The notes: generated by a model not told the origin, from the sequence alone. A DNA stretch of 16,801 nt from Modestobacter sp. (GCA_025965635.1 JAOPWO010000242.1:1-16801), one strand, 5' to 3'; positions 1 through 7,859 are shown, counted from the stretch's first letter. A program made the numbers and translations.

Positions 1-77
1 TGAGCACGCCGGCGGTCAGCAGCACCGCCCCGGGTGCGGTGCTCGGCTGCCGTGCCCTCGAGGTGACACCGCGGTGA
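1..77 (-). other. Left-edge sliver downstream of the deaminase, possible start of a membrane protein gene
   Basis: This stretch lies just past the deaminase stop codon and is cut by the window edge. On the minus strand, the frame overlapping the deaminase stop (ATGA) runs into a stop after about 20 codons, so it is not a convincing gene. Another minus-strand frame has a GTG at 25-23 followed by a hydrophobic run (V-L-L-T-A-G-V-L) that leaves the window. That could be the first membrane helix of a transporter, a common neighbour of cytosine deaminases. Eight codons cannot decide it. Confidence 0.12.
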
Positions 78-1316
78 TCATGCCCGGGGGGCACCGGCCA
101 CACCCGGCAGCTCCCGGACGACCCGGGTCGAGGCGACCAGCCGGCCCCGGGACACGACGGTCCGCTCGGTGGCGGCCCCGGCCACCGCCGCGTCCAGCGA
201 CTCCGCCCGCAGCGCCACGAACTCCGCGACCGAGCCGGCCACCACCCGCGGCACCGGCAGGCCCATGCAGCGGCGGGCCGCCGCGCTCACCGCCAGCCAG
301 GCGTCCCTCGACGACAGGTGCCCCGACGTCACCATGAGCGACGCCGCCTCGCAGGGGTCGGCCCGGCCCATCGGGTTGAACGGGTCACGCAGGTTGTCCC
401 CGCCGGCGGCGACGGTCGCGCCCGCCGCCCGCAGCGCGGAGACCGCGGTCAGCCCGCGAGGAGGAGCCACCGGGACGTCGCGCCCCTGCAGGTACAGGTT
501 GGTCTGCGGCAGCGCCACCACGCCGATCCCGGCCCGGGCCACCTCCGCCGCGGTGCCGCGGGCGACCTGGAGCTCGTGCACGCCCAGGCTCACGCAGTGG
601 CTCGCGGTCACCCCGGCGTCGAAGCCGGTCGCCTGCACCCGCAGGGCCAGCTGCAGCAGGCCCTGCGCGGTCGGGTCGAGGGTCTCGTCGGTGTGCAGGT
701 CCAGCGGCAGCCCGGCGCGGACCGCCGCCGTCCAGGACAGCTCCAGCCCGGCCGCCCGGTCCGGCCACATGTGCGGAGCCCCGCCGACGACGTCGACGCC
801 GAGCTCGATGGCCGCTCGCAGCAGGACGGCGCCGGCCTCGGCCTCCCCCGGGCTCCACGGCGCCGAGGCCAGCGCCACCACCTGCACGTCGATCAGCCCG
901 GCGAGGGCCTCGCGGACCTGGAGCAGGGCCCGGACGTGCCTGGTACCGGCGTGCGTGCCGACGTCGGCGTGCGTCCGGATCGCCGTCGTCCCGGCGGCCA
1001 GGTACTCGTACGCCGCCCGGGTGGCCCGCTCGACCAGGTCCTCGTGCGTGAAGTCGGCCGCGATCGTGCGGATCGCCTCGATGGCGCCGGCCAGGTCACC
1101 GGTCCGGTTGGGCGCGCGGTGGCTGGTCAGTGCCTTGTCCAGGTGCGCGTGCGGCTCGGCAGGGGCCGGTAGCAGCCAGCAGCCGGCCAGGTCCAGGACG
1201 TCGTCGGCCGGCGTCACCGGCAGCACCGGGGCGACCTCGGCGACGAGGGCGCCGTCGAGGCGGACGTCGACCAGCCGACCGTCGAGGTCGGTGACCGACT
1301 GGAGCAGGAGCGTCAT
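78..1316 (-). CDS. Cytosine-deaminase-type amidohydrolase
   Basis: A 412-residue metal-dependent hydrolase of the amidohydrolase superfamily, closest in motif layout to E. coli cytosine deaminase CodA (427 residues). These enzymes hydrolyse an amino group off cytosine or a related N-heterocycle in the cytoplasm. Visible signatures are the first metal pair H56-A-H58 in PHAHLDK, H208-T-D-E211 (metal histidine and candidate general acid), H240 in TASHC, and D307 in GGDNLRDPFNP. The spacing matches CodA H61, H63, H214, E217, H246 and D313 to within about six residues. The ATG start overlaps the stop of the upstream small ORF (ATGA), so it is probably translated from the same transcript as the luciferase-like monooxygenase. 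The family is clear. The substrate is not: isocytosine, creatinine or another cyclic amidine is equally possible without structural comparison. Confidence 0.9.
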   Translation of the reverse strand: MTLLLQSVTDLDGRLVDVRLDGALVAEVAPVLPVTPADDVLDLAGCWLLPAPAEPHAHLDKALTSHRAPNRTGDLAGAIEAIRTIAADFTHEDLVERATRAAYEYLAAGTTAIRTHADVGTHAGTRHVRALLQVREALAGLIDVQVVALASAPWSPGEAEAGAVLLRAAIELGVDVVGGAPHMWPDRAAGLELSWTAAVRAGLPLDLHTDETLDPTAQGLLQLALRVQATGFDAGVTASHCVSLGVHELQVARGTAAEVARAGIGVVALPQTNLYLQGRDVPVAPPRGLTAVSALRAAGATVAAGGDNLRDPFNPMGRADPCEAASLMVTSGHLSSRDAWLAVSAAARRCMGLPVPRVVAGSVAEFVALRAESLDAAVAGAATERTVVSRGRLVASTRVVRELPGVAGAPRA

Positions 1317-1492
1317 GACAGGGCTCGACCGATCTCTGCGCGGGCATCAGCGGTGGACGGTGCGGGACCGGGGACGGCGAGGTAGGACACGGCGAGCGTG
1401 ACCGCGGCGGCGATCCCGGCCCGGCGTGGTCGGGGCTCGGGCCCGCCGCGCGGCCCGTACGTCATCGCCTTCGGGCAGGCCGGATCGCTCAC
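1313..1492 (-). CDS. Candidate 59-residue small protein with one hydrophobic segment
   Basis: A short frame fills the gap between the luciferase-like gene and the deaminase. It opens with GTG at 1492, three bases after the upstream stop, and closes with a TGA overlapping the deaminase ATG by four bases. A later in-frame ATG at 1465 would give 50 residues. The product has a Pro/Arg-rich N-terminus, then a hydrophobic run (A-G-I-A-A-A-V-T-L-A-V-S-Y-L-A-V-P) at roughly residues 25-41 and a polar tail ending in R-A-L-S. It resembles a small membrane or secreted protein. I recognise no family and see no strong ribosome binding site. The support is positional: both junctions are what a co-translated operon member would have. 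It could instead be spacer DNA that stays open by chance at high GC. Confidence 0.35.
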   Translation of the reverse strand: MSDPACPKAMTYGPRGGPEPRPRRAGIAAAVTLAVSYLAVPGPAPSTADARAEIGRALS

Positions 1493-1495
1493 GGG

Positions 1496-2662
1496 TCAGG
1501 CCGCGGCCAGCCGGATCCCCAGCTGCGGCAGGACCTCCTCGGCGATCAGGTGCAGCTGCTCGTCGAGCTGCGCCCGGGTCAGGCCGGGCAGGTCGGGGAA
1601 GAGCACGATCTCCTCCAGCCCCAGCAGGTCCCGCCAGTACCCGAGGGTCTCCACGACGTCGTCCACGCTGCCGATGGCCATGACCCGCTGCCCGACCGAG
1701 TCCTCCAGCGCCGGCTGGAAGTCGAACGGGACCGGCCCGCCGTCCGGCCCGGCGTAGGCCTTGAACCGGCCGTAGGGGGCGAGGAACCGGCAGAACTCGT
1801 CGTGCCCGTCCCGCCCGGTGCGGAAGGCGTCCTCACGGGTGCGGCCGACGTGGGTGTGGATGTTCAGGGTGCGGTCCTGCCCGGGGCGCAGCGTGCGCCC
1901 GTGCTCTGCGGCGATCTCGCCGTAGGCGTCCCACAGCCGCTTGGCCGGCGCCGGCGGCGCCAGCGCGACGACGCCCTTGTGCCCGACCCGGGCCACGTAC
2001 TCCACCGTCTTCCCCGGGCTCATCGGCTGGTAGACCTCGACCGGCCCCAGCGGGCGGGGCACCAGGGTGAGGTCGGTGACGGTGGCGCCGCGGTCGGGGA
2101 TGCCCGGTGGCGGGAAGGTGAAGTGCTTGCCGGTGTAGCTGAACCGCTCCTGGGTCCAGGCGAGCTTGATCACCTCCATCGACTCCTCGAACACCTCGCG
2201 GTTGAGGTCGTCCAGCTGGGCGCTCATCTCGTTGTCGCCGCTGGCGATCACCGTGCCCAGGGTCTGCGCCTCGCGCGGGACGGTGCCGCGGCCGACGCCG
2301 AAGCGCATCCGGCCGCCGGAGAGCACGTCGGCCAGCGCGTAGTCCTCGGCCAGCCGCAGCGGGTGCCACTGCGGGACGACGTTGAACATCTGCCCGGACC
2401 TGAGCCGGGAGGTGACGCCGGTGAGGTGCTGGCCGAACTGGATGAGGTTCGGGGTGACCTCGTAGCCCTCGTGCTGGAAGTGGTGCTCGGTCAGCCACAT
2501 CGTGTCGTAGCCGAGCCGGTCGGCGGTCTGCGCCCAGTGCACGAGGTTGGCGTACCCGGCGAGGACGTCGTCGTTGCCGTACCGGCGATCGGTCGGCACC
2601 GGCCCGGAGTTGCCGGCGTCGGTCATCGGGACCCCGCCGTAGTAGTGCAGGTCGACGCGCAC
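1496..2662 (-). CDS. LLM-class (luciferase-like) flavin-dependent monooxygenase
   Basis: 388 residues from the GTG at 2662. That start is chosen over upstream ATGs because GGAGG sits six bases before it and the protein then begins MRVDLHYYGG, the usual first beta-strand. The protein is a luciferase-like TIM barrel using reduced flavin (FMNH2 or F420H2) to oxidise a small organic substrate. Features include a W-L-T-E-H-H-F strand end near residue 60, typical of the bacterial-luciferase subgroup, then Y-A-L-A-D-V-L-S-G-G-R-M-R-F-G-V-G-R-G, the conserved GGR/GxGRG region. The C-terminal part (S-V-D-D-V-V-E-T-L) resembles the regulatory helix region of other members. The small ORF and the deaminase follow on the same strand with almost no spacing. 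Oxidation followed by hydrolysis of a nitrogen heterocycle is a reasonable guess, not shown. The specific substrate and the choice between FMN and F420 cannot be read from the sequence. Confidence 0.88.
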   Translation of the reverse strand: MRVDLHYYGGVPMTDAGNSGPVPTDRRYGNDDVLAGYANLVHWAQTADRLGYDTMWLTEHHFQHEGYEVTPNLIQFGQHLTGVTSRLRSGQMFNVVPQWHPLRLAEDYALADVLSGGRMRFGVGRGTVPREAQTLGTVIASGDNEMSAQLDDLNREVFEESMEVIKLAWTQERFSYTGKHFTFPPPGIPDRGATVTDLTLVPRPLGPVEVYQPMSPGKTVEYVARVGHKGVVALAPPAPAKRLWDAYGEIAAEHGRTLRPGQDRTLNIHTHVGRTREDAFRTGRDGHDEFCRFLAPYGRFKAYAGPDGGPVPFDFQPALEDSVGQRVMAIGSVDDVVETLGYWRDLLGLEEIVLFPDLPGLTRAQLDEQLHLIAEEVLPQLGIRLAAA

Positions 2663-2668
2663 GGGGCA

Positions 2669-2673
2669 CCTCC
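2669..2673 (-). promoter_or_regulatory. Ribosome binding site fixing the GTG start of the LLM monooxygenase
   Basis: The minus strand reads GGAGG, then six bases, then GTG at 2662. This is a near-perfect Shine-Dalgarno site at good spacing. The upstream ATGs at 2707 and 2701 have no comparable site, so the shorter protein is preferred. Confidence 0.7.
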
Positions 2674-2790
2674 GGGGAACGCGGGCGGGGAGCGCCAGCA
2701 TCGCCACGCGGTGTTCCCGGCCGGTTTCACGCAGGTGACGACAACTCCCCGCCCGGCCCGGCAGCTCCCGGGGTCAGGACGGCGGGACGT

Positions 2791-2925
2791 GGAGGCGTCG
2801 ACGTTGATGGACAGCAGTCGGCGTCCAGCGCCGGCCGCCCGCCGGTGATGTGGTCGATGGTCGCCGCCTGCCGCCCAGGTGTCGGCCTCGAACTCCATCC
2901 CGTCGCCCATCCGGGCCAGCGCCAT
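2791..2925 (-). pseudogene. Possible decayed flavin-monooxygenase fragment in the 354-base gap 2663-3016
   Basis: The gap between the divergent LLM and FUSC genes contains no intact gene. On the minus strand, codons for R-Q-A-A-T-I-D-H-I-T-G-G-R (2873-2835) resemble the ATIDH(L/I)(S/T)GGR helix-strand motif of luciferase-like/SsuD-type monooxygenases. In a different frame, R-L-L-S-I-N-V-D (2820-2797) resembles the strand that normally follows that motif. A third acidic piece (G-D-G-M-E-F-E-A-D-T-W) precedes it. The pieces need at least two frame changes to be joined, consistent with a frameshifted relic. The match is short and judged by eye, so chance is a real alternative. The divergent promoters must also lie in this gap, but I see no clear -35/-10 pair. 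Confidence 0.25.
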
Positions 2926-3016
2926 CGTCTGATGGAGAACGTGCCCCGTCCGAGCTCCCGGTCGGCGTGGACCGGGTGCCTCGCGGCACGGAACTGGTCG
3001 GCGCGAGGATCACCGG

Positions 3017-4576
3017 GTGGCCCGATCGCCGATCCCCGTCCGCCGGGTGGCGCCGCACCTGCTCGGCCCTCCTCTCCCGGCGCTGCGGTCGCTGTGGACG
3101 GCGCACCGCCGCCGGGCGCTGTCGGCGGCGTTCTGCATCACCGCGCCGCTGGCCCTCCTCGTGTGGCTGGACCGGCCCGACCTGGGCTCGGCGGCCGCGT
3201 TCGGCGGCTTCACCGCCATCTACGGGCACACGCTGCCCTACCGGCGGCGGGCCGGGATCTCGGCCGGTGTCGGGGTCGTGCTCACCGGCGCCGTCGCGCT
3301 GGGCGGGCTGGCCGGCCCGCACCCGTTCGTGCTCGCCGTGGTGCTCGGGGCGCTGGGCGCCGGGGCGACCGCCGCGACGGCCGTCTGGCGGATCGGCCCA
3401 CCCGGCCCGCTGATGGCCGTGCTCGTCGGCGGCAGCGCCAGCGCGCTGGGCGCCGGACCCGCCGCGCTGGGAAGCCACGTGGCGGTCGCCGCCGGCGGCG
3501 CTGCGCTGTCGTGGCTGGTGGTGATGGTGGCCTGGTTCTGGGACCCGGCCGGCCCCGAGCGCCGGGCGGTCGCCGCCGCCGACGCCGCCGTCGAGTCGGC
3601 CGAGCGGGGCGGCCTCGGGACGACCCGGCCCGGGTCGGTCGCCCGCGCCGTCCGGGTGGCCCACGTCGCGGTCGCCGGCGGCACCCGGCGGCGCCCCTCC
3701 CTGCGGCCCCGCCTCGAGCAGGTGGAAACCCGTTTCATGCGGGCCCTGCCGTCGGTCGACGCCTCCCCCGCCGGCCCGGCGGTGCCGCTGGACGTCCGGG
3801 TCCCGGGCGGGGCGCCCTCGTGGTTGCCCACCGCGGTCCGGATCGGCCTCGGGGCGTGGGGTGCGGGCACGCTGGCCGCAGCGCTCGGCCTGCACAGCCC
3901 GTACTGGGCCGCCACCACCGCGGTGGCCGTGCTGCTCGGCACCGATGCGCGGCACACCCGCGCCCGCGCGCTGCACCGGGTGAGCGGCACCCTGCTCGGC
4001 ATCGCCGCTACCGCGGTGCTGTTCGCCCTGGACCTCCCCGTCGGCCTCACGATCGCGGTGGTCGGCCTGCTGCTCGTGGGGGCGGAACTGCTCATCGCCA
4101 GCCAGTACGTGCTGGCGGTCGCCCTCATCACGCCGGTCGCGCTGTCCCTGGTGCACATCGGGGCGCCGGGCACCCCGGAGGCCGAGCTGATCGCCGTCCG
4201 GCTGGGCGAGACGCTGGTCGGGATCGCCGTCGGGCTGGCTGCCGGGCTGCTGCTGTTCCCCCGGACCGGCAGCCGCCGGCTACCGGCCGCGGTCGCCACG
4301 ACGGTCGAGCGGGCACTCGCCGCCGCCGCGGCAGCACCGGGCGGACCGGCCGACCGGGCCCTGGAGAACGCTCTGATCGCCCAGAACGAGGTGGCCACGG
4401 CCGCCCGGGCCGAGCTGTTCGCCGCCTCCGGCGCGGACGCCTGGGTCCGGCTGTCCCGGCATGTCGGCGACCTGGGCTGGGCGCTGCTGGGCGCCCGGGC
4501 CCGGCAGGAGGACGCCCTGGGGGCCTGGGTCGCGGCGCGGATCGCCCGCGACCTCACGCCGCTCCGCCGCGACTGA
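3017..4576 (+). CDS. FUSC-family (fusaric-acid-resistance-like) inner membrane protein
   Basis: 519 residues with two membrane blocks. Residues about 36-175 hold roughly six hydrophobic helices (C-I-T-A-P-L-A-L-L-V-W, then several Gly/Ala-rich segments). A polar, Arg-rich cytoplasmic linker follows, and a second block at about 273-425 begins W-L-P-T-A-V-R-I-G-L-G-A-W-G. The second block, with P-Y-W-A-A-T-T-A-V-A-V-L-L and a T-R-x-R-A-L-H-R-V-x-G-T-L-L-G turn, is the FUSC/aromatic-acid-exporter signature. A soluble helical tail follows. Members of this family are proposed to export aromatic acids or act as membrane stress proteins; no substrate can be assigned here. The start is GTG, with a modest GAGGA-like site nine bases upstream. 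The gene stands alone and ends 18 bases from the convergent Ddn-like gene. Confidence 0.8.
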   Translation: MARSPIPVRRVAPHLLGPPLPALRSLWTAHRRRALSAAFCITAPLALLVWLDRPDLGSAAAFGGFTAIYGHTLPYRRRAGISAGVGVVLTGAVALGGLAGPHPFVLAVVLGALGAGATAATAVWRIGPPGPLMAVLVGGSASALGAGPAALGSHVAVAAGGAALSWLVVMVAWFWDPAGPERRAVAAADAAVESAERGGLGTTRPGSVARAVRVAHVAVAGGTRRRPSLRPRLEQVETRFMRALPSVDASPAGPAVPLDVRVPGGAPSWLPTAVRIGLGAWGAGTLAAALGLHSPYWAATTAVAVLLGTDARHTRARALHRVSGTLLGIAATAVLFALDLPVGLTIAVVGLLLVGAELLIASQYVLAVALITPVALSLVHIGAPGTPEAELIAVRLGETLVGIAVGLAAGLLLFPRTGSRRLPAAVATTVERALAAAAAAPGGPADRALENALIAQNEVATAARAELFAASGADAWVRLSRHVGDLGWALLGARARQEDALGAWVAARIARDLTPLRRD

Positions 4577-4594
4577 GATCGGCCGGGGAGCCGC

Positions 4595-5041
4595 TCAGTT
4601 CCTGCGCTCGACGACGAAGACCGGGATCTCCCGATCGGTCTTGCGCTGGTAGTCGGCGTAGTCGGGGAACGCGGCGACGGCCCGCTCCCACCACTCCGCC
4701 TTCTCCGCCCCCGTGACCTCGCGGGCCACGCCGTCCCACACCTGGTCCCCGTCCTGGACGGTGACCTCGTCCGGATGGGCCTTCACGTTGTAGTACCAGG
4801 TGGGGTGCTCGGGGGCGCCGCCGAGCGAGGCGACCATCGCGTAGGTGCCGTCGTGTTCGACCCGCATCAGCGGGTTCTTGCGGACCTTGCCGCTCTTCGC
4901 GCCGCGGGTGGTGAAGACGACCACCGGCTCGGTGCGGTTGGGCAGCGTGCCGCCCTCCCGCCCGCCGGTGCGCTCGTAGAGCTCCACCTGGTCGCGCACC
5001 CACTTCTCCGGACTGGGCTGGTACTCACCGTCGAGAGGCAT
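4595..5041 (-). CDS. Ddn-type deazaflavin (F420)-dependent nitroreductase-family oxidoreductase
   Basis: 148 residues, the usual length of the small split-beta-barrel family that includes Mycobacterium tuberculosis Ddn (Rv3547). Family features in order are a W-V-R-D-Q-V-E-L-Y-E-x-T-G-G-R-x-G-G-T-L N-terminal helix and turn, the V-V-V-F-T-T-R-G-A-K-S-G-K-V-R-K-N-P-L-M cofactor-phosphate loop, A-S-L-G-G-A-P-x-H-P-T-W-Y-Y-N-V-K-A-H-P, and a Y-A-D-Y-Q-R-K-T-D-R-E-I-P-V-F tail. Members use reduced F420 to reduce quinones, fatty acids or xenobiotics, which implies that this organism makes F420. It lies 52 bases downstream of the D-2-hydroxyacid dehydrogenase on the same strand, so co-transcription is possible though the functions are not obviously linked. 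Its 3' end converges on the FUSC gene with no visible terminator in the 18-base gap. Confidence 0.9.
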   Translation of the reverse strand: MPLDGEYQPSPEKWVRDQVELYERTGGREGGTLPNRTEPVVVFTTRGAKSGKVRKNPLMRVEHDGTYAMVASLGGAPEHPTWYYNVKAHPDEVTVQDGDQVWDGVAREVTGAEKAEWWERAVAAFPDYADYQRKTDREIPVFVVERRN

Positions 5042-5093
5042 GGCCCGACCCTAGGTGGGGTCCGGCCGTCCCGCCGGGAACCGGGGGCCGGGC

Positions 5094-6059
5094 TCAGCCG
5101 GCGCTGAGCACCCGGACCGGGGCGCCGTCCAGCCAGGCGACGACGTCCTCGACGGCCTGGCCGTACATGGCGGCGTAGGACTGCCGGGACGCGTACCCGA
5201 CGTGCGGGGTGAGCACGGTGCGCGGCGCGCTGCGCAGCGGGGAGTCGACCGGCAGCGGCTCGACGTCGAAGACGTCCAGCGCGGCGCCGGCGATCGTCCC
5301 GGCGGACAGCGCGGCCAGCAGCGCGGCCTCGTCGACGATCGGCCCGCGGGAGGTGTTCACCAGCCGGCCACCTGGCCCGAGCAGGCGCAGCTCCGCAGGC
5401 CCGACCAGTCCGCGGGTCCGGTCGGAGAGCCGCAGGTGCACCGAGACGACGTCGCTCCCGGCGAACAGCCCGGCCTTGTCCACCAGGCGGGCGCCGTGCT
5501 CGGCCGCCCGTCCGGCGGTCAGGTTCTCGCTCCACGCCAGCACCTCCATGTCGAAGGCGCGCGCGTAGCCGGCCACGACGGCGCCGATCCGCCCCAGACC
5601 CAGCAGCCCCAGCGTGGAGCCGGCCAGCTCGATGCCCAGGTGCTCCTGCCAGCGGCCGGCCCGGACGGCCCGGTCGTCGGCGACGACGTCGCGGGCCAGC
5701 GCCATGACCAGCGCCCAGGTCAGCTCCGCGGCGGCCGCGGTGCCGCCGGCCGTGCCGCACACGACCACGCCCTGCGCCGCGGCCGCCGGCAGGTCGATCG
5801 CGGCGTTGGCCGTGCCGGTGGTCACCAGCAACCGCAGCCGCGGCAGCCTGGCCAGCAGCGGAGCTGGGAACGACGTCCGCTCCCGCATGGCGACGACGAC
5901 GGCGGCGTCCGCGAGCCGGGCGACCAGCGCGTCGACGTCGTCGAGGTGGTCGGTGTACCGGACGACGTGCGCGCGGCCGGCCAGCGGCGACCAGTCGGCG
6001 ACGGACAGGGCGACGTCCTGGAAGTCGTCGAGGACGACGACGGGCACGGGGGCGGTCAC
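5094..6059 (-). CDS. D-isomer-specific 2-hydroxyacid dehydrogenase, NAD(P)-dependent
   Basis: 321 residues when started at the GTG at 6059, which places P-V-P-V-V-V-L-D-D directly at the first beta-strand. An upstream ATG would add a Pro/Gly/Arg-rich leader not expected in the family. An AGGG lies about ten bases before the GTG. The Rossmann dinucleotide motif G-L-L-G-L-G-R-I-G is at 151-159, and the catalytic triad is R238 (N-T-S-R-G-P), E267 (D-V-E-P-L-P) and H286 (L-T-P-H-V-G-Y). These enzymes interconvert D-2-hydroxyacids and 2-oxoacids in the cytoplasm (3-phosphoglycerate, glycerate, D-lactate and similar). The protein is shorter than SerA and lacks an ACT domain, so serine biosynthesis is unlikely. 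The exact substrate is open. It is transcribed divergently from the HerA-like gene across a 98-base gap. Confidence 0.9.
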   Translation of the reverse strand: MTAPVPVVVLDDFQDVALSVADWSPLAGRAHVVRYTDHLDDVDALVARLADAAVVVAMRERTSFPAPLLARLPRLRLLVTTGTANAAIDLPAAAAQGVVVCGTAGGTAAAAELTWALVMALARDVVADDRAVRAGRWQEHLGIELAGSTLGLLGLGRIGAVVAGYARAFDMEVLAWSENLTAGRAAEHGARLVDKAGLFAGSDVVSVHLRLSDRTRGLVGPAELRLLGPGGRLVNTSRGPIVDEAALLAALSAGTIAGAALDVFDVEPLPVDSPLRSAPRTVLTPHVGYASRQSYAAMYGQAVEDVVAWLDGAPVRVLSAG

Positions 6060-6157
6060 GACCCGGACCCTGCCGCATCCCCGGCGCGGCGACGAGTTGT
6101 CGCCCCCTCCCGGCACGGGCAGGCTGGGCGCTCCCCACCCCGGACGGATCGGACGAC
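6060..6157. promoter_or_regulatory. Divergent intergenic region between the dehydrogenase and the HerA-like ATPase
   Basis: Both flanking genes start with GTG and point outward, so promoters for both must lie in or extend from these 98 bases. The region is almost as GC-rich as the coding DNA. I see no clear -35/-10 pair or palindromic operator. Confidence 0.4.
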
Positions 6158-7834
6158 GTGACCTCCCCCCACGCGCAGGACCCCGCAGCGCCGGCCCCTG
6201 AGCCGCAGGTCGACCCGACGGCCGCTGCGATCGCCGCCGGGTACGCCTTCGACGGGCCGGCCCTGGAGCTCGGCTCGGTGGTGCACGGTGGCCGCCCCCA
6301 TCCCGGTGCCCGGGTACGGCTGCCGCTGGCGATGGCCAACCGGCACGGCCTGATCGCCGGTGCGACCGGCACCGGGAAGACCACGACGCTGCAGCTGCTC
6401 GCCGAGCAGCTCTCCGCCGCCGGCGTACCGGTCGTCCTGGCCGACGTGAAGGGCGACCTGACCGGGCTGGCCCGGGCGGGCGAGCCCGGCGACCGGGTCA
6501 CCCGCCGCACGGCCGACACCGGCGACGACTGGTCGCCCACGGCCGCGCCGGTGGAGTTCCTGGCGCTCGGCGGGATCGGCACCGGGGTGCCGGTACGGGC
6601 GACCCTCACGTCCTTCGGGCCGCTGCTGCTGTCGAAGGTGCTCGACCTCAACGACACCCAGGAGAGCTCACTCGGGCTGGTCTTCCACTACGCCGACTCG
6701 GCCGGCCTGCCCTTGCTGGACCTCAAGGACCTCCGGGCGGTGATCAGCTGGCTGACCAGCGACGCGGGGAAGCCGGAGCTGGCGGCGCTCGGCGGGCTGT
6801 CCAGGGCCACCGCGGGGGTGATCCTGCGCGACCTGATCGCCCTGGACGACCTCGGCGGCGACGTCTTCTTCGGGGAGCCGGAGTGGGACATCTGCGACCT
6901 GCTGCGCACCACCCCGGACGGGCGCGGCGTGATCAGCGCCGTCGAGCTGCCCGAGCTCCAGGACCGCCCGGCGTTGTTCTCCACGTTCCTGATGTGGCTG
7001 CTCGCCGAGCTGTTCGAGGAGCTGCCCGAGGTCGGCGACCTGGAGCGACCGAAGCTGGTGTTCTTCTTCGACGAGGCCCACCTGCTGTTCACCGGCGCCA
7101 GCAAGGCCTTCCTCGACTCGGTGACCCAGACGGTCCGGCTGATCCGCTCCAAGGGCGTGGGCATCTTCTTCGTCACCCAGAACCCCACCGACGTGCCTCC
7201 CGCGGTGCTCGGCCAGCTGGGTAACCGGGTGCAGCACGCGCTGCGTGCGTTCACCCCCGACGACGCGACGGCGCTGAAGAGGACGGTGAAGACCTATCCG
7301 AAGAGCGCGGACTACGACGTCGTCGAGACGCTGACCTCGCTGGGCACCGGCGAGGCGGTCGTCACGGTGCTCAGCGAGCGGGGCGCCCCCACACCGGTGG
7401 CCTGGACGATGCTGCGCGCGCCGCGGTCCCTGATGGGGGTTCTCGATCCGGCCGCGCAGCAGCAGGCGGTCGCCTCCTCGCCCCTGCAGGCGCGCTACGG
7501 GACGGCGGTCGACCGCGAGTCGGCCTACGAGCGGTTGGCGACCCGGCTGGCAGGTCCCCCGGCAGCGGCGCCTGCTCCGCCCGGGTCGGCCGACGCCGGG
7601 GTGCGGCCCGAGCCGGAGCGGGGTACCCCGGACCGGACGCCGGCGTCCCGCCGGACCCCGCGCCGCCGGCCGGCCGCCGAGCCGGTCGGCGAGCCGGTCG
7701 GCGAGCCGGTCGGCGACAGTGTGCTGAGCACCGTCCTGGGCTCGTCGGCGTTCCGTGCCTTCACCCGGTCGGCCGCCTCGGCCCTGGGCCGGGAGATCAC
7801 CCGGGGCATCTTCGGCACCCGTCGCCGGCGCTGA
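6158..7834 (+). CDS. HerA/DUF853-type ATPase (YjgR-like helicase-family protein)
   Basis: 558 residues. Walker A (GATGTGKTT, 68-76) follows a short N-terminal beta region, and Walker B is L-V-F-F-F-D-E-A-H (300-308). Between and after them are A-D-V-K-G-D-L-T-G-L, R-L-I-R-S-K-G-V-G-I-F-F-V-T-Q-N-P-T-D-V-P and L-G-N-R-V-Q-H-A-L-R-A-F, all typical of the DUF853/HerA-C family of bacterial hexameric ATPases such as E. coli YjgR. The physiological role of that family is poorly defined; DNA translocation is inferred from its relationship to HerA and FtsK. Residues about 460-520 form a Pro/Ala/Arg-rich low-complexity linker with three exact E-P-V-G repeats, followed by a short helical, basic C-terminus. 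The metallopeptidase gene begins 25 bases downstream on the same strand. A restriction or defence partner (NurA, SIR2) is absent, which argues against a HerA defence system. Confidence 0.88.
   Translation: MTSPHAQDPAAPAPEPQVDPTAAAIAAGYAFDGPALELGSVVHGGRPHPGARVRLPLAMANRHGLIAGATGTGKTTTLQLLAEQLSAAGVPVVLADVKGDLTGLARAGEPGDRVTRRTADTGDDWSPTAAPVEFLALGGIGTGVPVRATLTSFGPLLLSKVLDLNDTQESSLGLVFHYADSAGLPLLDLKDLRAVISWLTSDAGKPELAALGGLSRATAGVILRDLIALDDLGGDVFFGEPEWDICDLLRTTPDGRGVISAVELPELQDRPALFSTFLMWLLAELFEELPEVGDLERPKLVFFFDEAHLLFTGASKAFLDSVTQTVRLIRSKGVGIFFVTQNPTDVPPAVLGQLGNRVQHALRAFTPDDATALKRTVKTYPKSADYDVVETLTSLGTGEAVVTVLSERGAPTPVAWTMLRAPRSLMGVLDPAAQQQAVASSPLQARYGTAVDRESAYERLATRLAGPPAAAPAPPGSADAGVRPEPERGTPDRTPASRRTPRRRPAAEPVGEPVGEPVGDSVLSTVLGSSAFRAFTRSAASALGREITRGIFGTRRRR
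7679..7714 (+). repeat. Three tandem 12-base repeats inside the HerA-like gene
   Basis: The unit gagccggtcggc occurs three times in exact succession and encodes E-P-V-G three times in the low-complexity linker. Because the unit is a multiple of three, slippage would change the linker length without breaking the frame. Confidence 0.9.
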
Positions 7835-7859
7835 CCACGCCCTCTGGAGGTAGCAGCAC

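Noticed and set aside
169..1401. Long plus-strand open frame opposite the deaminase
   Set aside because: It is the antisense of a gene with intact catalytic motifs. The translation is Ala/Arg/Ser-rich without domains, a common artefact at this GC content.
1550..2848. Long plus-strand open frame opposite the LLM monooxygenase
   Set aside because: Its translation is Val/Gly/His-rich, low-complexity antisense; the minus-strand protein has clear family motifs and a good ribosome binding site.
2774..4156. 460-codon minus-strand frame opposite the FUSC gene
   Set aside because: The sequence is Gly/Arg/Pro-rich without hydrophobic or catalytic patterns, while the plus strand has regular membrane helices.
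6158..7834. HerA-based anti-phage defence system
   Set aside because: No NurA, SIR2, DUF4297 or other nuclease partner is adjacent, and the motifs fit the DUF853/YjgR branch.
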